Positions 12,480-21,925 of a stretch of DNA of 64,000 nt are shown in pieces. The translations under genes were made by a program, and so were the position numbers. A model generated the notes under the pieces. That model was not told where the DNA came from and did no database searches. It saw only the letters and a program-made list of their open reading frames with translations. Location of the stretch: assembly GCA_947311845.1 (NCBI GenBank), contig CAMZMU010000063.1, forward strand, positions 62,230,735-62,294,734, read 5' to 3'. Position 1 is the stretch's first letter; the number at the start of each line of letters is the position of its first letter. The stretch comes from Poa pratensis (lineage: Eukaryota; Streptophyta; Magnoliopsida; Poales; Poaceae).

Positions 12480-13782
12480 CTAGTTGGCATGTACGTGCAA
12501 CGCACGTCTACTCAATTACAGTTGATAATTTACAAGCAAGAAAAGACCATAACATGGTCTACGATGGATTATTTTTTCGGTGCAAGTCTATAAAAGGATA
12601 AATATCTCAACGATGTGACTGCAACGGGGGAGCGAAAATCTTTATCATTAGTATGTGCGTGAATTTTCAAGGGTGACTGCATTAGAGTATTGATTGTTTC
12701 CTAATGTTGGCATTTACACATCAAAAATGCTTACTTTATCTACGTCGTCATATATATACCGTCACCAACCCAAGCTCTAGTAGAAGTCATCTAAAATCAA
12801 TGTTGGGACATCGTTTATCAGGAACATATCGGTTAACTCAATATAATTAATGAATAAATCAGACAGTTTATTCGCATATGAGAGGATTTATCTTAATCGA
12901 CCGTTTTATCAAAATATCGGCCAATATCTTGAACCTGGTATGTTGAGTAATATGCCCAGTATGACTATGTGGTTCATCATCAAGTCATGTTGCCTTACGC
13001 AGACGCACGATGATTCATCACCATATAATTTTCAAGATAGCGCTGATAAGAAATCATCTTATCAGGTCATATTGCCTTACGTCGCACTGATTTGTTTTTT
13101 AAAGTCGAGAGGGAGCAAATATATGTAGTGCTTAAGATTATTTCTTGCCTTGGTGTATCTAGCCAGGTAGCTAGCTAACGATGGATGGATTGATGCTTTA
13201 CTACGACATGAATAGTAGTTCTAGAAGCTAAAGGGGAGACGATCTTTGTACTCAGGATGTATGTAATTCGCATGGCACAGCTGGAGTCAAACGTGATCTG
13301 ATCATACTCATACTGCCGTGCATCATACTGTTGGGCCGGCCCAAAAAAATCGAATCGAGCACGACTCGACGCACGGATCGATCAGCGACCGAACGCAGAA
13401 CTCGCGTGATTGCAAGACCGGCAACGGCGGCCCTTGGCCTGCATCGTCGCCGCGCGACCACTGTCCTCAGCCGGGTTCTTGTGCAACGACGGCACACCAT
13501 GGAGCGGCTGCGGCAAACTGCCAGCATCCACGCGGTCACGCAGGCAACATCGACCGTGGCCATCAATCTCGTTCCGACGCTCGCCTTGACGTGAACTCGG
13601 TGGTTGGAGAAAAGGGGCAATTTGGTTGTATTATGTGGTTTGGTGGGAGGGCAAAACGGTCCAAAACGGACAATGTTGAGTTGTCAAACATTGGGATGAT
13701 CTGGGCCGTTTGATCGGATATTGGACGGTACAGATTTAAAGTATCCCAACAAGTTAAGTTTGCTATTTTATAGTAGTATAGA
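12480..13782 (-). mobile_element. Candidate non-autonomous Helitron
   Basis: On the minus strand the segment begins TCTATACTACTATAAAATAG at 13782 and ends CTAG at 12480-12483, preceded by a GTGC-GTT-GCAC hairpin. This matches grass Helitron ends (5' TC, 3' hairpin then CTRR). The flanking bases are G and A instead of the usual A and T, which lowers confidence. Inside, 13310-13610 is GC-rich and could be a captured gene piece, but no product was recognised. No Rep/helicase frame is present. Confidence 0.5.
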
Positions 13783-14012
13783 CTCAACTTTCTTGTCACC
13801 AATGACATCCGGTATGTTTCTATATTTTCATGGCTCCTTTTCTAAAATTTTATTAATGTCGCATGGTGTGGCAAACTACAAGAGTGCAAGATGCATGGAT
13901 ATGGCTCTACATCAACACATGTAACTACTGAATTGTAGAGGAAACCAGGAGGTCTAGGCCGAGGCGACGATCACATGGTAGACGGTAGTTTGTGTTAGAA
14001 TACATATACATA

Positions 14013-15368
14013 TCTCTACTATATAATATGGCTTCATGTGATGGTTGGTAGGTTTTTTATTTTCCGATTTTACCCTTCATTGCTAGGCCAAGTTAGAAAA
14101 TATTATATCTTTGCCACCACCAAGTAAACTTACCGGTTTGCATTTAATCAAATTTACAGCCGCTGCCACCGCCTAAGTGAAAACAAACGATTCACATCGT
14201 TCCCATCGCACGCGGCACGCTTCCCCTTTCCCTGCCTCGTGCTCGCCGGCGCCGCCTGCTCCGCTCGCACCAACTCCCCTGTGTTAGCGATCCATCGTGG
14301 TCGTATGTATCCGTATCAAAATCGGAAGAGAAGAATAGCAACAGATCTGTGGAAGAGGAAAGAAAAACCATCAGCACGATCAGCCCACGACTCGCTCCTC
14401 CTGCCCTATCCTCACGCGCACGTCCTTGTTCCGCCGCCGCTGTAGGCCATGATCTGGGCGTTGAAACACCGCCTCACGCCGCCGAGAGGATTCAGACCAC
14501 TGCCGCCGTACCCCAACGTCCTCTTTGCTGCTGCCGGGAACCGCACGTCTGCTAGCAGTTCAGGCATTCATGTCCGTGGCTGCCATGGGTGACGTCTGCG
14601 CAGGTTTCCGGTGGCCGGAGCTCTCGGGAGAACTGGGCACGATGGCGTCGCACCAGCTGCCAATTACCATGGTGTGCGGACGCTGCAGGACAATGGCATG
14701 AAGAAGACGAAGCTGTTCGACGCTGACGCCGAGCCGCTCGCAGGCACCGTCGTCTAAGCGCTATGTCTGACCATAAGAGGGCGCCAACACCTCAAGTAAG
14801 ATCCTTCTCAGTAGATGCGCAATGGTGTCTATGTAGTTTATTATATATATGAACGGGCGGATTACGCAATACTTGCATATGCAGCAAATGGTCATAGCTT
14901 GTTAAGCTGTAGCAAGTAGCAACACGTAAAAACAATGGGGTATGCGAGCACTTGAGAAAAAAAGTTACATGTGTTGGATGTTCACGTCCTTAGTTTATCT
15001 TATTGAGTTGAGACGATTGTCGAGGCACCATCGATCGCCAAAACAATGTCAGAAATTTATCAGGACAAGAGACCGCATAATCGACCGACAATTTAGAAGG
15101 TAGGATGAGGAGAGATGCACTAATACTGGAGCGCGAGAGGGCTAACATTGGTTAAAGGGTAACAAACAACTGAAAGAAGGCACGACACACAAGTTAATAG
15201 TTAGGGATACACAATTGCTACTGCACAGCAAGATTGTGAAAAAGATTGAGTGTGTACGAATGCAACCTAATAAAAAATTATTAGCTCCTAATGGTTTTTG
15301 TGGAAAACATATTTTTGACGTCATTTTTAGGGTCGTATTTCCGTAGCAACGCACGGGCATTATGCTAG
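14013..15368 (+). mobile_element. Non-autonomous Helitron carrying a GH17 fragment
   Basis: The element begins TCTCTACTATATAATATGG and ends GGGCATTATGCTAG, inserted exactly between A (14012) and T (15369), the Helitron target rule. A CCGT-AGCAACGC-ACGG hairpin lies 11 bases before the 3' end. The uninterrupted 3' LTR of T1 shows what the empty site looks like, so both ends are fixed to the base. No RepHel gene is present. It carries GC-rich DNA at 14170-14760, including a glucanase fragment. Confidence 0.92.
14630..14757 (+). pseudogene. GH17 beta-1,3-glucanase-like N-terminal fragment
   Basis: The plus-strand frame reads LGTMASHQLP and then, after a one-base shift, LQDNGMKKTKLFDADAEPLA before a stop at 14755-14757. 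The DNG..K.KLFDAD block is characteristic of the N-terminal part of plant glycoside hydrolase family 17. Only about 40 residues remain, with a frameshift and no catalytic glutamates, so this is a non-functional piece, most likely captured by the Helitron. Upstream GC-rich DNA at 14220-14600 may be further captured exon or promoter sequence but is not recognised. Confidence 0.7.
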
Positions 15369-15509
15369 TTAGACTAGGGATTAGATTAGAGATCATCTTG
15401 TACTCCAAGTAATAGGCAACTTGCCTCCCAAGTCTTGTACTCCTTATATACCCCCACGAGGGTCAGATCAATACACACAACAAAATATTCGGGTTCCACA
15501 ATTTCAACA

Positions 15510-16727
15510 TTGTATCAGAGCGATTTGACTCACGTCGCCGATCTTAGGGTTTCCACAGCTTCCGCATCGCGCGCCGCCCCGGGAGATCAATCTCCTCTCC
15601 TCGGGGGCGCGGCAGATCGGATCGGTTCTTTAGATTAGATCTTAGACAATTTCGAATTTCCCAATTTCATATATTAGATCCAAATTTCAGTATTCTGTAT
15701 CCCATAGTTTAGATCCAATTAGCCAAAATAAGATCCTAAATCCCACAATACCGCGATCCTCATCCGGTGAAAATCAAGTGCAGATCATGGCGGCGCTCTC
15801 TCGACTCCGACGGGCACACGACATCGACGTCGCATTGTCAGGTCGCCTCCAGCAAGTCATGCGTGCAATACAGGGCCATGCGGGTCCATCACGAGCAGGT
15901 TCTCCGCAAGCCTCATGATCGGTACAAGCAAAAGCATTAGCAGGTATGATATTTGCATGAAGCGAAATCTTCAACGAGTCAAGCATCAATGGCACGGCCG
16001 TACGTCTACACCAAAGCAAGTCTACATCAAGCCGTACCAGTCTCCACTGCATCAACTTGAACTACACCGAACCGAGCCGAACATCTACATCGAGCCAACA
16101 ACAACGTCGAGTTATACGACTACATCAAAATCTTCGTCGAGTTCTACATCACCAACACAATCACAGTTATGGTTCATGTGGTCTTTCGCCTCCGCCTTCG
16201 ATATCTACCGCCGCCGCACAAAAACCCGCTGCCGCCGCCGCACAATGACACAAAAAACCACCACCGCCGCAAACCCTTGCCGTCGCCGCACAAAAACCCG
16301 CCGCCGCCGCAGAACCCTGCCGCCGCCGCAAAATGACACAAAAACCGCCACCGCCGCATAATGATCCATAAAACCTGCCGCCGCCGCACAAAACCTAAGA
16401 ATACGACCACGACCGCGCAATTTTTTGCGCCTGCGGCGCTATCGGCTAAAACAACCACGACTACATCGACCATGACTACATCAAGAACCACTCCCTCGAC
16501 ATCGACATCCAAGGCAACGTCTACAACAACACATCGGCAACAACTCCAGTCAACAACGTCCGCGTCGTCACTTGCGTCCACGCTACTCCCGTTGTGACTG
16601 CGGGAGGGAAGAGAGGAAGACCATCGGAGACGTAGTTGATGATGACGGAGAGGAGGAACGACGGATGTGCAAGCCTTCAAAGTCAGTCGCAATCGTCCGC
16701 TTCACTCCCGCTACGACTGAGGGGGAA
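15510..16727 (+). other. Interior of T1 with CCG-rich repeat array
   Basis: The interior holds the primer site, a leader resembling that of T2, and at about 16200-16400 imperfect repeats made of CCGCCGCCGC joined to ACAAAAACC or ACAATGACACAAAAACC. Open frames of 60-170 codons on both strands are low-complexity products of these repeats and are not called as genes. The last about 150 bp before the polypurine tract resemble T2. Confidence 0.75.
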
Positions 16728-16888
16728 TGTTAGAATACATATACGTGTTAGACTAGGGATTAGATTAGAGATCATCTTGTACTCCAAGTCATAGGCAACT
16801 TGCGTCCCAAGTCTTGTACTCCTTATATACCCCCACGAGGGTCAGATCAATACACACAACAAAATATTAGGGTTCCACAATTTCAACA
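16728..16888 (+). repeat. 3' LTR of T1
   Basis: The LTR is 161 bp, TGTTAGAAT...TTCAACA, with a TATATA motif in CCTTATATACCC. It is nearly identical to the 5' LTR apart from the Helitron. Confidence 0.92.
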
Positions 16889-17755
16889 GTTTGCTGAGCT
16901 GTTTCGTGGTAGTGTTATAGAATTCGATGAGCTAATCGCAGGATTTGTGACCTGGTGACCGCGACCTTATCCTCTCCCTCCCCTCCCGCGATCGCGCCGC
17001 CCTCACGGCGGCCGGCGCGGACCTTCCTCCTCTCCCTCCCAGCTCCCCTGCCTCGCTCCTCCTCCTCCGCCGCCGTCGGCGCGAGCCGGCGAGCGAGGCG
17101 AGGCCGGTGCCGGCGGCGGCGGTTTTCCATTACCCGCGTCCGACGGCGGCTGCGCGGGGCGGCTAAATTCCGGCGGCAGTGCATCTCAGGAGGCGGTGGT
17201 CCGGCCTCGTCCGGGGAGTGGCGTCTTGGCGGCGGTGCCGTCTGCAGCGGGGCGGCGCAGTGGTGTGCTCCGAAGTCCATCGGGGAAGCGGCGACCAGGC
17301 CCTCTGCGGCCCAGATCTGGGCCAGCGGGCCCAATCTGGGTTCGTGCGGGCCGCCCTGATCCGTGGTGCTTTCTGCAGCTGTTGTTGAGGTAGAGGTGGC
17401 AGGGGGCGACAGCGGCGGCGGCTCTTGTTGCAGCGTGGCGGGGAGCTTCACGGGCCCAGATCGGGCGCGGCCGGACCCTATTAGGACTGGTGTGCCCCGT
17501 GGGGCTTTATGGACCCGCTGGGTCCAACCGGACCTGACGGGGACTGGTTTGCTCTGCTGCCTCGTCCGGTCGAGTACCGTCCTCGGCGGTGGAGGTTGTT
17601 CCCTCCCGCGCGGGCGCCGTTCTGTTGACCCCGGTTCATATTTCTCCTCACGCTCGGCTCGCAGACCTCATGACGACTACTTTGGTGAGACGGCGTTGGT
17701 GGCTTCGGACTCGGTTTGGCGCATGTTGGTGGACGGATTGTCTGGTGGTGACGAG

Positions 17756-19235
17756 CACTAGTAGGAAAACCCTTATAGGGAGGTTGGCATTCTGTGGCGC
17801 ACCCTTAATTGGTGCGCCACAGAAAGTTATCTGGGGGGCGGGTAGGTGCGCCACATTTTTTTTTTTCAAATCCCACCCACCCCTCCCCGTGGATCGCCTT
17901 TTTAGTCTTGTAGGAAGTAAATGAAAAATGATAAAAATTTCGATAAATAAAATTCTTTGACATGTAGTTAGGTTTGAGTGTCTAGTAGGTATAAATTTTT
18001 TGAAATATGAATTTTGACCTTTTCTGCAACAAACAGGAAAAAAAACTTGTAACGGCCATAACTTTTGCATACGACGTCGAAATAACGCGTTTTATATGCC
18101 AAAAAAACTAGAGAAAAATCCGAGTTCGAATCCACCCTTAATCTTGAGGCGCACCCTTAATTGGTGGGAATTCTGTGGCGCACCCTTAATTGGTGCGCCA
18201 CAAAATTATTTTCTGTGGCGCATGGTTTTGGGTGCGCCACAGAAATGTGACTTTCTGTTGCGCACCTGGCCGGGTGCGCCACAGAAATGTGAAATGTGGC
18301 GCACTGGCGCACGTAGCCAGGTGCGCCACAGAAAGTCATCTAGGGGGCGGGTGAAATTTGAAAAAAAATGTGGCGCACCTGGCTTGGTGCGCCACAGAAA
18401 GCTTGGTGCGCCACAGAAGGGTTTACCCGGTCAGCAATTCACAGATTTCTCAAATTCCAAAAGAAAAAAAGTTATTTCAAACGGACGAGTTTTCGTAGCA
18501 AAATCAAAAAAAGAAAAAAAGAAGAAAAATTAAAAAAATTAAAAAATTAAAAAATTCCAAAAAAGACACAGAAATGTATAATAAAGAAGATTGTTGAATA
18601 TTTTTTATTATTTTTGTTTTGGATTTTTTGGCTTTTTTGATTTTTTTTTGGATTTTTTGAAAAAATTTAAGTTTTTTTAATTTTTTGGATCTTTTGAAAC
18701 TTTTGAATCTCCTTTTTAAACTTTAGAAGTTTTGGAAAAATCTGAAATTTAAAAACACACATTTATAACACATACTACCCCTATACACATACAAGACTTA
18801 AAAGGGTTCATATGATATATATATCAGTAAGAACTTGAGTAGCACAAAGGTAGGTGAACTGGGTGGAATTTAGAAGTTAAGCGTGCTAGGGTTGGAGCAA
18901 TTTGAGGATGGGTGACCTAGCGGGAAGGTATTAGTTCAAAAAATTCAAAAAATCTGAAAATAATTCTAATAATTAGGATTTTTCATATTATTGCATATTT
19001 TGATTTTTCTGATTTTTTCAAAAAATTTTTTTTGCATTTTTTGAATTTTTTGAGAATTCTGTGGCGCATCAGGCCAGGTGCGCCACAGAAATGTGAGAAT
19101 TCTGTGGCGCACCAAGCCAGGTGCGCCATAGGAAAAAAATTAGTGGCGAGAATTCTGTGGCGCACCCAGCAAACCTGGGGGTGCGCCACAGAATCCCAAT
19201 TAGGTGCGCCACTAATAGGCCTTTTCCCACTAGTC
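17756..19235. mobile_element. Non-autonomous CACTA transposon with palindromic modules
   Basis: The left end is CACTAGTAGGAAAA; the right end, read inward, is GACTAGTGGGAAAA, one terminal base off. GAG flanks both sides (17753-17755 and 19236-19238), a 3-bp CACTA target duplication. Near both ends are palindromic modules of the form TGTGGCGCACC-spacer-GGTGCGCCACA (17790-17826, 18171-18205, 18211-18245, 18253-18287, 18294-18333, 18368-18400, 19058-19090, 19098-19131, 19153-19193). Such subterminal repeats are where CACTA transposase is known to bind. The middle is AT-rich and carries a 5S-like segment. No transposase is present. Confidence 0.88.
18868..18930 (+). other. 5S rRNA-derived segment in the CACTA element
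   Basis: The sequence contains AGAAGTTAAGCGTGCTAGGG and GAGGATGGGTGACCTAGCGG with plant 5S rRNA spacing. These blocks are the A box and C box of the 5S internal promoter bound by TFIIIA. The 5' third of 5S is not recognisable and several bases differ, so this is not a functional rRNA gene. Confidence 0.82.
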
Positions 19236-19494
19236 GAGGCTCGTCCTCGCGGGGCTTCCGTGCTATGGATCGCCTGGGGTTGTGGATAGGGTTTTCGGGA
19301 GAAATCCTTGTCGGTTCGTCCGACACCGACGCGGTGCCGCCGCGCGGGTGGCACCTTTCCTTCTTGAAGGGCGTCGTGGCTACCCTTCGTCCGCTTTACT
19401 ATGTGCCGGGGGAAACCCTGGAACCAGTTGTTGGTCCGGGCAGCAGCATAGCTTTCCTTCTTGAAGGTGTTGCTTGGTACTCGGCGATTTTATG

Positions 19495-19715
19495 CTAGAA
19501 GCGTGGTGGTACTTCGTCGGAGAGGGCGTAAATTGTTCGAGGGCGGCTGGGTCGAGGCCGTCGACGCTGGTGATGGTCACCGTATACTGGGTGGCCCCCG
19601 ACGTGAACTCTAGCCACCCAACATAGATTGCATAACCAAATACGCAAGCGACCGCCGCACAAATAAGAGATCCGATGAACACGTTGTTCCAATTTACTTC
19701 TTTTCGGGCGGCCAT
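19495..19715 (-). pseudogene. Truncated single-pass membrane protein gene, 5' end only
   Basis: The start is ATG at 19715 (MAARKEV), preferred over an upstream in-frame ATG at 19727. Residues 11-33 (VFIGSLICAAVACVFGYAIY) form a transmembrane helix. They are followed by the start of an extracellular beta-rich domain (YTVTITSVDGLDP). The match to a grass family of N-anchored proteins with a VDGLDP motif is from memory and tentative. Homology ends near residue 57-60; the frame then runs into the GC-rich repeat at about 19495-19540, so most of the gene is lost. A possible TATA box on this strand lies near 19793-19800. Confidence 0.6.
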
Positions 19716-19727
19716 GGTGTCGAGCAA

Positions 19728-20028
19728 CTATTACGATCGATGGAGATTGGGAAGTTGCTCGATATACGGCCTTTGCTCACGTGGATCTCGAATTATATAT
19801 GCGCTCAAGAGGAGTCCCCCTTTTCTGGTCGTTTACGGCCGGAAGGATCCGTACGTGCTCTGGTCGGACACTGAATCGCCCTGAATTGGTTTTCGGCTCG
19901 ATCATCTAGCTGAGGTATGTGCGCCGCTCCTACATGAATCCTAATTGGCAAGGGGCTATCTACAGATCACGGCCGAAAAGACGGCCACGTCGATTTTGTG
20001 ACCAATTTATGTAATTCTAGTTCTACGT
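19728..20028. other. Upstream region of the truncated gene
   Basis: No coding frame was recognised. TATATA-type sequence on the minus strand near 19793-19800 fits a promoter for the gene starting at 19715. Confidence 0.4.
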
Positions 20029-21039
20029 GGCCTTTTTTTTTTTTACTTTCAGGCGACTTTATTATTGAATAATAACACGATCGTTAACTAGTGCAGGAAT
20101 AAGGAAATCAGGAGGATCTTCAAACCATAATTCCCCTGTACCTTTTCTAGCTCCATAGCGAGCAAGCTCATGTGCGGCTCCGTTAGATTCTCGAGGACAG
20201 TGTTGGATAGTCGCCTTGCCGAGTGAAGCGCTATCTGCTGCCGGTGGTCATCCATAATCACCGCACCTGAGCCCCTGTACTCTGAAGGATCGACAACTGC
20301 TTGAACTACTTCCATCGAATCAGTCTCTACCATCATAGACTGACCTCCTATTTGCTTTGCTAGCTTGTGGTCAGCTAGCAGAGCCAAAACTTCCATCGGT
20401 GCTACATCAATTGCATATGCATTAGAGTATGAGCATGCTGCCACAAACTTTTTTTAGAAACGTATGCTGCCACAAAGTTGCCTCAAGAATCTCTGATGAT
20501 AACACATGTTGAATCAGTTCCAGAACCTGGCGAAAATGAGGTGTCCACATTCAGCTTCAGAACAGCACTTGCAGGTTTGGTCCGTCTTTCTACCCGGGGA
20601 AAATTCCCAGCACCTTTAAGCTTTGCATAATTGGCAGGAATAACTCTTATGTTAATGACTGATCTCTGAGTCGAAGACACTGGCTCTTTGTTCTTTATCT
20701 GACGTCGAAACCACCATATCTATCAACATGTAATCGATAATGTAGCTGCCATGTTTTTCACACTACAGACAACTCCACCAGGTTTCGCTGAATAGAGTAA
20801 ATCCTCCAAAATTACTGAATCTTATATGTCCATTGCTGTCGCGGCTCGGACACCATAACCTTGCCATAATTCTTGAGCTCTTGGGCATTTAGATAACAAG
20901 TGATAGAGATCCGAAGCACTAACTGAACAAACGGGACAGTTAACTGAAGATCCAATATGCGGCGTGAACGTGTTAGCATGCAGATTAAGTAGAAAAGATA
21001 AAATATTAAGTCGGAGTATAGCTCTATTGAAACCCGTAT
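20029..21039 (-). mobile_element. LINE 3' part with RNase H domain
   Basis: A run of T at about 20029-20042 is the poly(A) tail of a minus-strand LINE. Reading leftwards from 21039, a zf-RVT segment (CPVC...LYHLLSKCPRAQELW) is followed by an RNase H domain: KLNVDTSF, then VIIRDS, then APMEVLALLADHKLA and VETDSMEVVQAVVD, with the expected acidic residues. Frames are broken by small indels. It is 5'-truncated at 21039, where an opposite-strand LINE begins. Confidence 0.85.
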
Positions 21040-21925
21040 AGCCCATTATACAGTATGCTGATGATACCCTTGTCATCATGCCTGCTGTGCTACCCAGTTA
21101 AAGAGTTAAAGGTGCTTCAAACTATCCTGAACAAATTCTCTGCCTCGACATGTTTGAAAATAAACTACAGTAAAACATCAATGGACCATTAATATCAGCT
21201 CTGATAGATGTGAAATACTTGGCATTGGATGTAAAGTCGAAAGCCTCCCATTTACTTATCTTGGATTGCCCATGGGCGCTACCAAACAAAGGATTGATGA
21301 CCTAATTGGGATCATTGAGAGAATCGACAGGATACTAGTGGGGATTGCTGACACACTTTGCTATTATGGGAGATTAACAATTGTTTAAATCCATTATCCC
21401 TGCCATCCCAAATTTTGCTCTCTGCACAATTAAACTGCCTCTAGGATTTCTTGATCATATGGAGGGATCTTCTCGAGGTTTTCTTTGGAGAGGGAAAGAA
21501 ATTGAAAAGAAAGGAAAATGGTCGGTAAATTGGGAGAATGCCTGCAAATTTAAGCAAGCTGGGGGACTAGGGGTCCTTATTCTGCGTACACAAAATGTGT
21601 CTTTGATGATGAAATACGTCTTCAAATTCATGAACGGATATGACATACCATGGGTTACTCTAATCTGGCAGGCACATTATCCTAAAATAAACTTCCACAG
21701 GGATCTAGCTCATGTGGCTCCTTCTGGTGGAAAGATTGTCTTAATCTCATGGATAAATTCCTCTGCATATTTGTCTTAATCTCGTGGATAAATTCCTCAG
21801 CATATCTGGTACAGGAACCACTGTCAGACTATTGAAAGATAAATGGACAGAGGACACCATGCTTCAAAAATACCCACACCTATGCTCATATGCTAAAGAT
21901 CAAGACATTTCTCTATGCAAAGCTA

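Larger units (their letters stand above)
13993..16888 (+). mobile_element. Short-LTR copia-type element T1, with a Helitron in its 5' LTR
   Basis: The LTRs start TGTTAGAATACATATAC and are 161 bp each once the Helitron is removed (13993-14012 plus 15369-15509; 16728-16888). The element is flanked by GTTTG at 13988-13992 and 16889-16893. The primer site resembles the initiator tRNA-Met type (TGTATCAGAGC after 15509), and a polypurine tract ACTGAGGGGGA precedes 16728. The 1.2-kb interior has no Gag or Pol, so the element is a non-autonomous TRIM/LARD-like copia relative. T2 at 33186-34862 is a close relative. Confidence 0.93.
16894..19500 (+). repeat. GC-rich repeat, split by a CACTA element
   Basis: The two flanks of the CACTA element (16894-17755 and 19239 to about 19500) are GC-rich and free of a credible protein frame. 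The right part (CTTCTTGAAGG, then GGGGGAAACCCTGGAACC) resembles the GC-rich retroposon at 27884-29196, which has TTGTTGAAGG and GGGTGAAAACC in similar order. It probably belongs to the same or a related family. It abuts the truncated membrane-protein gene near 19495. No poly(A) tail was found. Confidence 0.5.

Noticed and set aside
13252..13620. Overlapping frames up to 131 codons in the Helitron candidate
   Set aside because: GC-rich chance openness on both strands; no recognisable domain, so only noted as possible captured DNA.
16167..16692. Long open frames on the minus strand across T1
   Set aside because: They are Arg/Gly/Ala-rich products of CCG repeats, overlap in several frames and have no domain.
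16915..17451. 178-codon Pro/Arg-rich open frame
   Set aside because: GC-rich repeat DNA is open in several frames at once; no motif or signal supports a gene.
18868..18930. Functional 5S rRNA gene
   Set aside because: The 5' third is unrecognisable and several conserved bases differ; it is a derived fragment inside a transposon.
17790..19193. Repeats with variable spacers resembling a CRISPR array
   Set aside because: The repeats are inverted pairs at irregular spacing within a DNA transposon with CACTA ends in a plant genome; there are no cas genes.
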